A DNA stretch of 64,000 nucleotides, from NCBI RefSeq assembly GCF_040802235.1, contig NC_133158.1, positions 154,702,401-154,766,400 on the forward strand, read 5' to 3'. The notes beneath the pieces are model-generated. The model was not told the DNA's origin and ran no database searches. It worked only from the letters and a program-made list of their open reading frames with translations. Each line of letters begins with the position of its first letter. Positions within the stretch are counted from its first letter, which is position 1. Both the position numbers and the translations under genes were made by a program. Of this stretch, positions 11,809-24,730 are shown piece by piece. Source of the stretch: Manis javanica. Its lineage: Eukaryota > Chordata > Mammalia > Pholidota > Manidae.

Positions 11809-12282
11809 TGAAAGATTTCTAGTTGCTTTTTTTTAAGACCATGAAGGAGAAAATCCAACAACATGAAAAGATGTGTTTTTTTCACTGTTTATATGGTGTT
11901 TCCCATTCATATGCCTGCAAATCACTAAGAGGCCTTTTTGAATTATTTGTGTTCTGTGAGAGACAGGGACTTGGTGGGAGAAGGAGACTGACAGAATGCA
12001 TATACCCAGCCAAATGAATGCATCAAAACATGCAGTGTGGCTAGATGCTGGGAGTTCTACCAGATCCTGAATTTTCCTAACACGTGGAAGGTTTTTTTGT
12101 CCTTCAAAGACAAGCACTAAGGATCATGTATTTAAAAAGAGAAGGGATGGTTCATGGACAAGAAGAAAGGTGGGAAACGGAATAAAGCAGTTGATCAGCA
12201 TCATGGGAAAATGGGGAGGGGAAGAAGGAGCCAAAGGACCCTGAGGAAATACCCCCAAAACTTGCTTGTTTACATACAACAA

Positions 12283-12288
12283 AATAAA
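12283..12288 (+). terminator. Likely main poly(A) signal AATAAA, TM4SF1
   Basis: A canonical AATAAA about 780 nt after the stop, followed within 15-50 nt by a strongly T/GT-rich downstream element (12301-12345). This is the best cleavage and polyadenylation signal downstream of the gene. Confidence 0.65.
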
Positions 12289-13284
12289 GGATTCAATACT
12301 ATTTTTTTCTTTGTTTGGTTTCATTGTCTTTTGTTTAAAGTTGCTCCTTTTTTCTCCCCATTTTATTTTCCAGCTTGCAGGTTGTGCCATGCCCATGGCC
12401 GGGGCTTTGTGTCTTCTGGTTTCTTTATCCCACTTTCTCTAGCTCATCCTGTCCCTCCTTTTCTACCTTCACCCACTATTTACGCACTGTAGCTGCTCTG
12501 CCACCCCTTGGGGCCAGCACCCAGGTAGCTAACTTTCTGCTGGGCGCTCCAGGCCTCAGGCTCCTGGAGAAGGCACAGACATTTTCTCTCTTGACATTTT
12601 ATATCTGTGGTACAGAGTTAAGCCCTTTCAAGCTACAGGGCTCCTCATCTATTGGGAAGTGTCTTCCAAAATTTTCTGCTTTGGGTGCTTATTGGCCTGG
12701 GCAACAGACAAATGAGTTAATAAAACTTCACTGGCTGTTAGACAGCAACATAAAATAGTTGCTAAAGTAAATCAATATATGGGAATATTTCATCAACATA
12801 CTTTTGAAAATTATACTGTAGTTGTCCTCATAGCAACTCCATTGCACCATCTGTAGATGGGAAGATCGATTATGTGTGATCTAGCAGCAGTCTGGTGAGT
12901 GGGCCTAAGGATTACTGTACTTTTGAAATTTGATTCTGATTGAAATGATATCTTGAGGTATATGCAACAGTTTTAATGTGATATGAAAATAATATGTGAT
13001 TTTGTGTTGTTGAGCAAAGCATGATCTGTTTTGCTGATACTATTATAATTTGTTGCATGCAGGAAGGAAATCTTAAATTTGTTTTAGAGGTTAATAAAAA
13101 TAGTGACATTTTTCCCATTCAAGTTTAACACCCCCTCCCAGATATCTATATGGCCCTTGGGAGATCTTGGACAAGTTAAGAACCCCTGTAATAGAGGATC
13201 CAAAAAAGTGACATCATGATCAGCTATAAGCACATTTTCTCCCTAAATGTGTCCTCAGAGGAAATGTCGATAATAATTATTAAC

Positions 13285-13530
13285 AATGATAGTAATAACA
13301 GCAACTATTTATTACTTTTCTTAAATGTGTCAGTTACTGTACTTAGTTTCTATACCTAGTATTTCACTGAAATCTCTTAGTAGCCCTAGTAGATGGTGCT
13401 TGTCTCCATTCTACGGAGTCAAAGCTCCGAGAGGTTAAGAAATCCACCCAAGGCCATATCCTCAGCATGTGAAACAAGTATGATTCAAATCCAGGTCAGT
13501 CTAACACGAAGGCATGTGCTGTTCCAGCTG
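13285..13530 (+). repeat. MIR SINE
   Basis: Nearly full-length MIR, from 'agcaactatttattac' through 'tctccattctacggagtca' to 'tgattcaaatccaggtcag'. Confidence 0.7.
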
Positions 13531-14189
13531 CTCTCCTCGGCCCCCACCTCCTCTGCTGCCCTTGTCCAGGTGCTGGAGTCTTGCCTCCTCTTTTTCACCC
13601 ACCTACTGGGGGCTTTGGAAGGCCCCTAGGACCCTGAGTCATCCCAGTTCCAGAGCCCAAGCCTGAGTAACTCAAAGTTTCCCCTAGTTGGTAAATTCTT
13701 TAGGAGTAGATACAGCCATTGTCCAGAGGAAATGGCTTACACAAGTTACCGTCTATTTTAGTTGATTGTATTTATAGCTCATACTCTGGGTCTATATTAT
13801 CCTAAACCCCTCAATTTGGCCAGAAATTCCCTTAGGGATTATACCAGAACAGCTCATTATCACCTGGCAACCTAAAAACATTAAAAATTACTGTAGAATC
13901 TGTATCACTTGAATAGGCCACATGGCCTCAGTGTTAGATAAGGTGAATGCCTCTGAGTAGCAATTTACCATAGTTACCAAACCCACAAATAATTATCCAA
14001 ATAAAGGAAGTCTCTTGAATTGATATCTAAGGAACTGATGCAATGCTACCTGCACTACAGTTTGTTTCTTGTGTGTGTGTCAGGTCTCTTTAAATACATG
14101 GCCCCTGAGGCTTACCCATGGTGGGAACAGGTGTGGGATTCAGCGCAGCTTTTCAGAAAAGCCACAATCTATCAAGTCTGCACATCCTT

Positions 14190-14510
14190 TGTAAACCACT
14201 ATTTTACTTTTAGAAACTTATTTTAAGAGTATCATCAAGGATGTTCAGTTGGATAATTTTGGGAGTATTGTTTATACAAAGAAAAATGACAAAAACCTAA
14301 ATGTCCAACAAGGAACTGGGCTGATAAAATGTTGTTGACACAATAAAATCACATATTTATAAGTAATGTATAACATATGTATATATATATACACTAAAAA
14401 GTAATATTGATAAGATTCTGGGTGATTTTGTCTTGATTCATTTTGCTTGCCTATAATTACTGAAGTTTCTACAATAAATTCATACTACTTTTGGAAAGAA
14501 AACAAAAATG
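14190..14510 (+). mobile_element. Old L1 3' end (L1ME-like)
   Basis: Typical L1ME 3' pattern: 'cctaaatgtccaacaag', a 'gataaa.tgttg' element and an A-rich end. Confidence 0.6.
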
Positions 14511-15186
14511 GGCAAAGAAAGATTCAATCCTAAAATCAATCAGGGAGTGGTCCACAGTCTTTAATGGAAACTCCCCAAATATATGAGAAAACCATTGTTC
14601 TTGTGGGTGAACAAAGGAGTCATTCTAAGTAAACACTGGAGAATAATTTCCCTGCATTTAGGCGGAGAGATGGACCAGGTGAGGCTGGCAATAACCACAG
14701 GCTAAAATAAGGGGTGGCCACAATTCCCATTCTGCGTTTGGGAAACGTAAATACACGGTATCTACTTAGTCTAGCTACTAAATAAGATTTCCATAAATAT
14801 CAACTACATACCTGCTTTTCCATTTTAAAAATGAAAGTAATGAAACTTTTACTTTATGCATTGGACTTTTGTCAGGGCTTTTTGTAGTAGAGCCTGAATT
14901 TCCTAACTTTTCTTTTCTGAGGGTTAACAATAGCATGGGTTTATAGAATTTGGCTCAGCCTAGTTTATGGAAATGATCCAATGCATCTTAACAAGCAGAG
15001 AAATTGAGTCACCCACCTCAGGCTAGTACAAATTGTTCCTCCTCTTTTAACGTGAAATATTTTTGTGTGTGTACGTTATGATCAGTTTAGATATTTACTT
15101 TAATTACTGTAGTTAAAAAAAAGCCTGCTCAGCCTTTCTGGAGCTCGATTTCATGTTAATTCCTGGAATCGACCAATCAGTCAAGT

Positions 15187-15238
15187 CTTTCTCTCTCTCT
15201 CACACACACATGCACACTCACACAAACACACACACACA
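15187..15238 (+). repeat. (CT)n(CA)n microsatellite
   Basis: CT dinucleotides at 15187-15200 pass into an imperfect CA run to 15238. Confidence 0.85.
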
Positions 15239-15794
15239 GACCACATATACACATATTTTCCCATTGTACAGCAATTAAAAAGAACAAACTCCTGCTGCTT
15301 GAGACAACACGGGAACCTCTCACAAACACTGAGACAGAAATCATCTACCCTGTCTCTTCCCCCAATATTGATGACACAATCCTGGACATAATCTTAACTA
15401 ACGTAGCTAAATCAAGAGAAAGGGGTGGTGAGTCCCTTTATGCAACATTTCCCACACTAGGTTTTTATTGCAGCATGATCGTTCTCCAAGAGGAGCTGTT
15501 TCAAGATGTCTATGTTCACAAGTTGCATCCTGCAAGTGGAAGACTCTGTGTCAAGCATTCCACTTGCTAATTCTCACCACACCCTACTCTGTTCCATGTG
15601 TATAAATACCACTGATTTGGGTGCAGGGCTCAGGGCCAATTGCAATGGCCGCTAGGATCTCAGAGGTAGACACTGCCTAGAAAGGTTGAAAAGCTAAACC
15701 AAGGTATCCAGGTTGGGATCCCAGTACCTAACTCTGTGTTGGTTAAGACCACCCCCTCACTAAAGCTCTGGTGATTATCTCTGACACCTATTAA

Positions 15795-16855
15795 ATGTTT
15801 AGCCTTTTAACATTTTTTAATCATTTTTTAATCATTTCACATTCAGAAAAATGCACACAAAAATGTATAACCCAATGGATTTTTCATGTGTTTATATCCA
15901 TGTAACCACCATTTACATCAAGATATAGGACATTTCTAGCACCCAGAAAGCTCTTTCATGTCCTCTCCCAGGCAATGTGCACCCCACCACCACTGTAAAC
16001 ACCCTGGGGAACCACGGTTCTGATTTCTGTCACCATAGATTAGTTGAGCCTGTTCTTGAGCTTTATATAATTGATTCATAATGCATGTTCTCTTTTGTGT
16101 CTGTTTTTTCTCACTACATATTATGTTGCTGAATTCTGGCTGCCAAAACATCATCAGAACCATCTGTTCACAAGACAAAGCTGTGTATTGCTCACCGCCA
16201 TCAGGGACAACACCACCTTGAAAGAGCTTTGGTTGTGCGTCGGAGGGGGAAGGAAAAAGCTAAATTTGACATTTTGATTCTGGTGTAAGATGAGGTATTG
16301 ATGTGAAGGCTGGAATAGGAGTGGCAAGGATTATGGTATGGTTTAGGATTGGTGGGATCAGCACGACAGTGATTTTGAGGTGAGAGATTCAAAGACTCTT
16401 GAGATGTAAACTGTTGATGTTTTCTATTGAAGAGATGATGGGTCTTTCAGGAAGTTCCTATAATGAACAATAAAGTTATTTGGCTGAGCAAAAGTATCTT
16501 GCAATAGTAAAACTATGCTAAGACTATGGAATAATAAAATCCTGATATCACTGACAATAAGCTATGGAGCAGATAATGGTTTCAGTTCTGTATCCAAGCT
16601 GGGAATGAGGAATAGGTGGTTTGAGTCCACAGTAATTTTGAGATTCACCCATGCTGTCTTTTCCTTTGCTGTGCAGTATTCCATGGTTTGAATATCCTAC
16701 AGTTTATTTACCCATTACCTATTTATTAATGGGTATTTGGGTTATTTTCAGTTTTTGCCTCTTAGGAAACATGTTGCTATGATCATTCTTAGACATGTTT
16801 TTTGCTGCATGTAAGAGCTCATGGGTATTGGTTTTCTGTTTTTTTTCTTGTTAAG
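15795..16855 (-). mobile_element. Antisense L1 3' portion, interrupted
   Basis: The + strand reads as an inverted old L1: 'aaatgtataacc', 'ccatgtaaccaccatttac', 'catagattagttgagcctgt', and later 'gtgcagtattccatggttt'. The L1 pattern stops near 16125 and resumes near 16635, so about 510 bp of other DNA is inserted. Confidence 0.65.
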
Positions 16856-17154
16856 GAATCAAACTGCCAATGGAGAGTCTTTTGTTGTGTGTTAATTAGC
16901 ATCTCATGGGGCTCAAAGTTTCCCCCGGCCCAGCACTCCCAAGGTTTGGGCTCATCTTCTCTGTCTGAGGGACTGCCAGTCACTCACAGTTCAGTATTTC
17001 TGGATTCCCATTGTGTGCACTGAACTGCACAAGATGCTGAGGTCACAGCTGTGAACAAGGTTTTCTACGCTCCATGAGGCAGAGTCCTTGACTATGTTGC
17101 TCACTATGGTATCCTCAGCTCTAGAACACTGCCCAGCAGGCAGTAGGTGCTCAA

Positions 17155-17397
17155 TGATCAGGGATCAGCAAACTATGACCCATTGGCCAATTGAGTCTTT
17201 TGCCTGTTTCAGTAAATAAAGTTTTATGGGAACACAGGCACGTCCATTTGTTTACATACTGCTGATGGTGCTTTCCTGCTATGACGGCAGAACTGGGTAG
17301 TTCTGATTGTGAACATAGTCCCACAGGCCTGAAATATTTACTATCTTGCTCTTTTCAGAAAGAGTTTCCTGACCTCTACCAGACCATTTGCCTGGCT
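17155..17397 (-). mobile_element. hAT-type DNA transposon remnant (MER58-like)
   Basis: Ends are related inverted repeats (cagggatcagcaaactatga at the left, tttcctgacctcta at the right), with 'aataaagttttatgggaaca' inside. Family name is from memory. Confidence 0.55.
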
Positions 17398-17550
17398 AAA
17401 AATTAGCTTCTATTACAGTGGGCATTTTTGTTATTTTTAAGCTTATTATGGAAAATTTCAAATGTATTTTTTTTTAAAAAAGCAGAGAGAAGAAAATGAG
17501 TCTGACAGATCTACCACCATTCCTATATCCCAGAAATGGATATTAGGGAA

Positions 17551-17993
17551 TGCATTCATTTCCTAGGGCTGTCATCACAAAGCACTCTAAACTGGATAGG
17601 TTGGAACAGCAGAAGTTTATTGTCTCACAGTTCTGGAGGCCTGAAGTCTGATATCAAGTTGTCAGCCGGGCCACTGAAGGAACCAGAGAAGGATCTATTC
17701 CAGACCTTTCTCCTAGCTTCTGAAAGCTTCAGGCATTCCTTGGCTGATTAAAGACCACCTTCTCCCTGTGTCTCTTTACATCACCTTTCCTCTGTCTATG
17801 TCTGTTTCTGTGTCCAAATTTTGCTTTTTCATAATGACACAGGTCATATTGCATTAGGGCCTGCCCTAATGGCCCCGTTTTAATTTGATTACTTCTATAA
17901 AGACCGTATTTTCAAATAAGGTCACATCGTGAGATATTGCATATTAAGACTTCAGCTTATCTTTTTTGAGAGGACACAATTCAACCCATAGCA
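17551..17993 (-). mobile_element. MLT1-type (MaLR) solo LTR, antisense
   Basis: Inverted MLT1 pattern: 'tcatttcctagggctgtcat', 'tgtctcacagttctggagg', 'ttcaaataaggtcacat', 'acacaattcaacccatagca'. About 440 bp, the usual solo-LTR size. Confidence 0.8.
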
Positions 17994-19514
17994 GAGGAAG
18001 AGATAGCAGTCCCTGTCTGAGACTCCACTAGCATCATCTAAGCCAAACAGATGTCCTATGAGATGCCCTTGAAAAAGTCTGGGAAATAGTGCACACAATA
18101 TAAATCTCCCAAAAATTCACCACACACATTAACATTCTATAAGCTCTGAGAAACCTTGTAAAAATCCATTTAACTCAAAATTTCCCAAATTATTTAATTA
18201 TCAGACTTCAGGGTTGCAGGTTTTGAAAGAAACTGAACAGCAGATGAGAAGAAAGGCACAGAACTAAAAACATGGAAAACTCATTAAATGCCAATAGAGG
18301 ACAGAGGTCAGAGGAGTCCTTCAGTGACAACTGGGAGCTTTGAGTAAAAGAAAGTTCTCAATATAATTAGCTGCTGCCTGTTTAGTGGACAGGAATTCTG
18401 ATGTGCTTTGTCCATATCTTCTGCTCTCAAATAGGTGTGTGCAGGGGTACCACCCTTGTGGATCTTGTTCCAGTTCTCTGGGAAAACATGTTATATGCCC
18501 TTTAAGGACTCTAGTTTCCTAGGTTTTGGGGGATGTCCTGATTTCTAATGTCACAACTTTGGAGTTAAAATTGTAGCTGTAATGGTCTTAGAGTGGGAGA
18601 ACTCTCTGAGTGAGACAACAGAATTTCAGAGATATAAATAACCCAGTTATAAAAGCATTTTATCCTTTATACTTTAGATTCAAACCAGTCCTCCCACCAA
18701 ACCCATTTCCGAGTCCCACTGTTTATCATGGGGAGTGCTTGTATGTGAGCATGTGCAGTAGTATGTGTAACCTACAAAGCTCTGCAAAGGTTGAGAGGCA
18801 ACTTCCCTCTGCATTTGCACACACATCACACATCCTCTTTTGTATAGCTGTAGAGGTGTGGGTGACAAGGATGTGGGGTGGATACAGAGCAGGCAAAGCT
18901 TGAAGATGCAAACAGACAGAACTGAAATAACATGTTAGTACCTAGTTTCTGCAAAGGCAATCTGGGTGACTCAGTCTTCAGCGTCTTTGACTAGAGGTGA
19001 GTCAGGTAACCTGTGAGCAACTGGGTGTTTCTTTGGCCCAGGCAAGCGTCACACTAGAGGCAATGATGAGTCTGATCTTGTATAATGAGAGAAGAATTCA
19101 TGTCCAGATCGTCAGGGCTCCCTGTGCAGCTGAGGACGTTAGGGTTTGATGGTTTGTAGAGATGTGCCAGATGGGAGAAGAGGGCTCAAGTACAGAGAGA
19201 AAGAATGAGGGGGGCTGCAAAGGCTCCTTTGATTCCTCGCTGAGCACCACACTTTTCATGGCTCCACACCTTACACTCTCTCATTAGCTCTGCTTCTGAA
19301 AGCAAAGCAAACTAAAAGGTTTCCAGACACCAGAGGCAGGTGGTTCTCTCCATTTGCCTTTTTGAAGATTCCTTCTTTTTTCTTTGGAAGTCATTCTCAT
19401 TTTAATGCAATAGGGAATTAAATGATTACTGAACTCTTGTCACATTTGAGTGATAAGCACATTTGAGTAACTAAAGAACCACAGAAAGTTGAATAGCTGA
19501 AGAATCATAAGCTG

Positions 19515-19720
19515 TTTCACCTAGGAGCTCTAGATTTGGGTTATGGCTGTTGAACTCGGACAAGTCAGTTTTTCTCTCTGAGCCTCAATTTTTTAATCTG
19601 TAAAGTAGAGGGGATAATATTATCTCTAACTGCTTACTGTCATTGGAATTGATAAATCCTATATGAATTGGTAGATCCTATATGAAAATACATTGTAAAC
19701 TATAAAGTTTTATATAAAAT
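19515..19720 (+). repeat. MIR SINE
   Basis: Pattern 'ggacaagtcagtttttctct', 'tgagcctcaa', 'aatctgtaaagtagaggg'. Confidence 0.6.
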
Positions 19721-19885
19721 ATATTATTATTTTGCCATGAATAAAAAGATTAGTAGTTCCACTATATTATCACTCTCATTAATTCTTATATCATTTTCTT
19801 CTTTCTCACATAAATCATGGACCCTGGGATTCACTAGCCACTCAACATGTAAAGAACTTCTCACATACTTTTTTCTTGCTTTTAA

Positions 19886-19937
19886 CACTGAGAACAGGGA
19901 TTCTTAGCTCTTGCTGCATGTTAAAATCACCTGGTAA
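19886..19937 (+). mobile_element. MER5A left part, cut by L1 insertion
   Basis: 'gattcttagctcttgctgca' followed by 'aaaatcacctggta' is the MER5A start; it is continued on the other side of the L1 at 22463-22610. Confidence 0.65.
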
Positions 19938-22462
19938 CTACAGAGCAGTATCTTTCATGAAAACAGATGCAAAATCTTCAACAATATATTAGCAAATTGA
20001 ATCCAACAAAGGAATTATACATTACAACCAAGTGGAATTTATGCCGCATATGCAAGGTTATTCAACGTTTAAAAATCAATTCAATTTAATCCATCACATC
20101 AACAGACTAAAAAAAAAAAATCCCCTGATTATACCAATAGGTGGACCAATGCCCATTCATGAAAAAAACTCTCATCAAACTAGGACTACAGGGAACTTCC
20201 TCAAGTTGATACAGAATATCTATAAAAGATCTACAACTAGTGTCATACTTAATGATGATTAACTAGAAGCTTTCCTGCTAAGATCAAGAACAAGGCAATT
20301 ATGTCCCCTCTTCCCACTCCTTTTCAATGCCATACTGGAAGTCCTAGATAATGCAAAAAGATAAGAAAAGTATATAAAATGTATACACGTCAGAAAGAAA
20401 GCAATAAAATGTCTTTGTTCACAGATAACATGATTGTTTCCATAGAAGATCCAAAAGGATCGACAAAAAACTCTGAGGACTAATATGATTACAATAAAGT
20501 TGCAGGATGCAAAGTTAATATACAAAAGTCAATTTCTTTCTTATATACTGGCTATGAGCAAATGAAATTTGAAATTAAAAACACAATACCATTTACATCA
20601 CCACCTAAAAAATTAAATACTTAGCTATAAATGCAACAAAATATGTATAAAATCTATATGGGGAACACTATAAAATGCTGATGAGAGGAATCAAGGAAAA
20701 ACTAAATAAATCTATATTCATGGATAGAAAGACTCAATACATCAAGATGTTAGTTCTTTCCAACTTGATTGATAAATTCAATCCAATCCCTCAAAATCAC
20801 ATCAAGGTAACTTGTGAATATTAACAAACTGATTGCAAAGTTTATATGGAGAACAAAACAGCTAGAACAGCCCACACAATATTGAAGAGGAAGAACAAAG
20901 TTGTAGTACTGATGCTATTTAACTTCAAGACTTACTGTAAAGCTATAGTAATTAAGACAGTGTGGTGTTGGCAAAAGAACAGATGAATAGATAAATAGAG
21001 CAGAACAGAGAGCTCAGAAATGACCCTCATAAATATAGTCAACTGATTTCTGATGAAAGAGCAAAGACAATACAAATGAAGCAATGACAGTCTTTTCAAC
21101 AAATGGCACTGGCATGAGTGGATATCCACAAGCAAAAGGAAAAAAAAATGGATCCAGACATAGATCTTACACACTCCACTAAATTTAACTCAAAATGCAT
21201 CATAGACCTAACTCATACAGAAGCATAAAACTCCTAGAGATAATGTAGGGGACAATCTACATTATCTTGGGTAATGACTTTTTAGCTGCAACACCAAAGG
21301 CATAATCTATGAATTAAATAGTTTAAAAGTTGGACTTTACTAAATAAAAAACTTCTGCTCTACGAAAGACACTGTCAAGAGAATGAGAAGACAAGTCACA
21401 GAGTGAGAGAAAATATTTACAAAAGACACATCTGATAAAGGATCGTTATCCAAAATATATAAAGAACTCTTAAATCTCAACAATAAGAAAACAATATGAT
21501 TTAAAAACGGGCAAAAGACCTGACTAGACATCCCAACAAAGAAGATACACAAATGACAAATAAACATATGAAAGATGCTCAACATCAGATGTCATTAGAG
21601 AATTGTGATAGCACTCTAAATCTATTAAAATAGCCGAAATCCAAAACTCTAACAACACCAGATACTTGTGAGGGTGTGGAGCAACAGGAACTCTCATTCA
21701 TTGCTGGTGGGAATGCAACTTTGGAAGACAGATTTGGCAATTTCTTAGTGAACAGAGCATATTCTTACCATACAACCCAGCAATTTCAGTCCTGGCATTT
21801 ACCTAAATGAGTTGAAAATAGATAGCCTCATAAAAACCTAACATAAATGTTTATGGTAGCTTTATTCATAATTGTCAAAACTCGGAAGCAACTAAGATGT
21901 CCTTCAGTAGAATGAATAAATAAACTATGGTACATCCAAATGGTGGAATATAATTCCGTGTTAAAAATAAACGAGCTATCAAGCTATGAAAAGACATGGA
22001 GGAGCCTTAAATGCATATCATTAAGTGAAAGAAGCCAGTCCAAAAGGCTATATACTCTACGATTCCAACTATATGACATGTCAGAAAAGGGAAAACTAAG
22101 TGAAAAAAATCAGTAGCTGCTGGGGTTGGGAAGGAGGGAAATAAATATGGAGAGGACAGAGGATTTTTAAGATAGTGAAACTACTTTGTATGATACTATA
22201 ATCATGGATACATACTTCTATACAGTTATCGAAACCTTTAGACTGTACACACCAAGAGTGAACCTTAATGTAAAATATGAACTTTGGATGCTTATCAAGT
22301 ATAAATTTAGATTCACCAGTTGTAAAAAATGTACCACTCTGGTGGGGATATTGATAATGGAGGAAACTAACATGCATGGGGACAGAGGGTGTATGAGTTG
22401 TTTTCAATTTTTCTTGTAAACCTCCAACTTCTCTAAAAATGAAGTCTGCAAAAAAAAACCCA
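19938..22462 (+). mobile_element. L1 LINE, 5'-truncated, decayed ORF2 and 3'UTR (L1MB/MC-like)
   Basis: Starts within the reverse-transcriptase part of ORF2 and runs to an L1M 3'UTR and A-rich tail (22450-22460). The frame is broken by many stops, so it is dead. It interrupts a MER5A; the flanks read aaaatcacctggta and aaaacacctgata, a slightly diverged target-site duplication. Confidence 0.85.
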
Positions 22463-22610
22463 AAACACCTGATAGCTTTGGAAATTCTCAATGTCTATGC
22501 CACACCCCCACTCAATTAAGTCAAGACATATGAAGATGCAAACTAGACATCAGTAAATTTTTATATAGCCCGTGTAATCCCAATGTACAGTCAAGGCTGA
22601 GAAGCATGGC
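22463..22610 (+). mobile_element. MER5A right part after L1 insertion
   Basis: Continues the MER5A from 19937 (acacccccactcaattaagt ... gctgagaagcatgg). Confidence 0.55.
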
Positions 22611-22624
22611 CCTGGAAGGTGATA

Positions 22625-22812
22625 CCTTACAGCAGTGGAACTCAGACTTTGATACCATTAGAATCACCTGCACTTAAAATATATATAGATGACCAGGCCT
22701 CACTCCCTGAATTTCTGATTCAATTGTTCTAGGATAAGACCTGGATACTAAAATTTTTTAAAAGCTTTTCAGGCAATTTTAATATGCAACCAGAGTTGAG
22801 AATCACTCATCT
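22625..22812 (+). mobile_element. MER5A
   Basis: Near full-length copy: 'cagcagtggaactcagactt', 'attagaatcacctgcac', 'gaatttctgattcaatt', 'gttgagaatcact'. Confidence 0.75.
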
Positions 22813-24133
22813 CTAGCAGGAGGAGCAAATTCCTGGAACATATGCTCCAAATTCTCCACGCCTGTATCCATAGTAGAAATCACCAATCATTCCCAGACCT
22901 GAGTCCAGACATGGCTTTAGGATCCTTCTCTACTTAGCCGCTTAGACAGGCACCCACAATTGATAGAATCCCTTTTGGCATCTCTGCTCTATAGATTTAT
23001 TTCATCTCCAAACGGAGATGGCTTTTTTGGACCGACATGTCTCCCCCTATTGTTGCCCCCATCTCCATGTCCGGGGGAGTCTGACATTTTCATAGGAGAA
23101 CTTTCCAAGGCTGTGACTCTGTGACAGCTGTTCAGGCTTTGGGACGATGCTCTACCTTCAGATTGTGCCTATAGTCTTCAAAGCTCAAATACTTCCTGCA
23201 AACATTAACTCATTTGTTTGAAAATGTCTGGTGTTATGAGAACAAATGAGATAATGTTTATGAAACACTCTGTCTTCCCAAGATGAAAGAAAATAGGCAT
23301 ATTTAGAGGCCACTGAAACCTTTCACAGGAGTTGGCTGCCTTTTTTGCTCTGCTGTGCGTATCGTTTAAGGCCAGGAGACAGGCTGCACCACCGTTCTTT
23401 AGAGAAGGCACAGAGATGTGGGAGGGATAGCAGCATGGACAGCCTGGGAGAGTCCAGCCTTCGTCACTTCCTAGTTTTGTTATCTTAGGCGAGGTTCTTA
23501 ATGACTCTCAGCTTTTGTTCCCTCATATGTCCAGCAGGAATGATGGCTGAGATCAAGTATGTGAGAATGCTGGGGTGGAGTAGACACTCAATGTCAACTA
23601 TTCTGAGAAGCTGGAGGCTGCCTTGGGCTGATTTTAAAGGGCTGCATATGCATTATATTTGTACTTCAGTACCTGGAAACATAGAAGACACGGCTGATTA
23701 AGAATCCAGAAAGAAGCCTTCCTTTGACTAACATGATAATTAAGAGAACTTCTGTTTTTAAAGAATTTCCCATTTTAATCTATAATTAAAAATAAGATCC
23801 AAGGCTAGAAGTCTTCAAAATAGCCAAAGGCATTGTTGTTAATTTTGAGTATTTACTGTAGTCGGTATGTGGCTTATTAATATGCCAAACAAATCAAATC
23901 CTAGCATTAACTTACTATAGTTGCTGAAAATGACCTCAAAATTATTGTTTAGGTCTAACTTATCCACTATGATAGCCACTAGCCATTAAGTGGCTACTGA
24001 GCAGTTGAAGAGTGACTAGTCTGATTGAAATGTGCTATAAACATTGAACATGCACTTGAGGTAGAGCAGGGACATGGGACAAGCATCATGATTCATTTTT
24101 CCTGCCTATGATGAAAAATGCCGATACAAACAA

Positions 24134-24730
24134 TGTAGGAAGAGCAGAAGGGACTCCATCTTCAGGCTAAGATTCCATTTTAAAACACCAGGGAGTTAAG
24201 ACATAAGATTCCCGGCATACTTTATGGTAAGTAGCCAACAACTGTCCCTATCTTAAGGCAGGGCAAGCAGTCCTAAAGGATATGTTCCCGCTGCTTGAGG
24301 GTGACAATGATGTTGGAGAAGGATGGGATCAAGAATATCCTTGTGTTTCCTTTTTAGTTTTTATTTTAATTGTATTCGTTTTTTATTTTAATTTATTTCT
24401 ATTTTATTTATATCTTTTAATCTAGAGGATATTCTGCAGTGAAAGGTGACATAATGTCTCTCACCGGAGACAGACATCGCAAGACCACATGTCAAACCTA
24501 CATGTCCTCCTCCCCTGGTGCTTTGCCCATTTCTTGATATCCTTAAAAGGCAGAATCCTAAGCCTTTAAGCTCTCCTCCTCTCTGAGGTTGCCCACTTTC
24601 CCATTTCTTCCAGTGTGTACTTTGCCTTAAATAAAGACTTATCACTGCTCAACTTACTGCATTGTGTCTCTGCGCTTTCCCAGAGGTACACGTCTTTGTT
24701 ACTCCACTATTTCATTTCATTTTCTAGACA
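24134..24730 (+). mobile_element. Likely solo LTR of a class I ERV
   Basis: About 600 bp starting TGTAGGAAGA and ending near CA at 24730, with 'cttaaataaagacttatc' as poly(A) signal (24627-24645) before a GT-rich U5-like stretch. This is the layout of a gamma-type LTR. No matching target duplication could be fixed, so the right end is uncertain. Confidence 0.5.

Larger units (their letters stand above)
11500..12305 (+). other. TM4SF1: TM4SF1 3'UTR
   Basis: About 800 nt of AT-rich sequence from the stop codon to the second poly(A) signal. Leader plus CDS plus this gives roughly 1.5 kb, close to the mRNA size I recall for the human gene. It has AT-rich stretches but no recognised repeat, as expected of a real UTR. 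The 3' limit is inferred. Confidence 0.65.

Noticed and set aside
20032-20262. L1 reverse-transcriptase-like frame
   Set aside because: Part of a dead, 5'-truncated L1 with many stops; annotated as mobile element, not as a gene.
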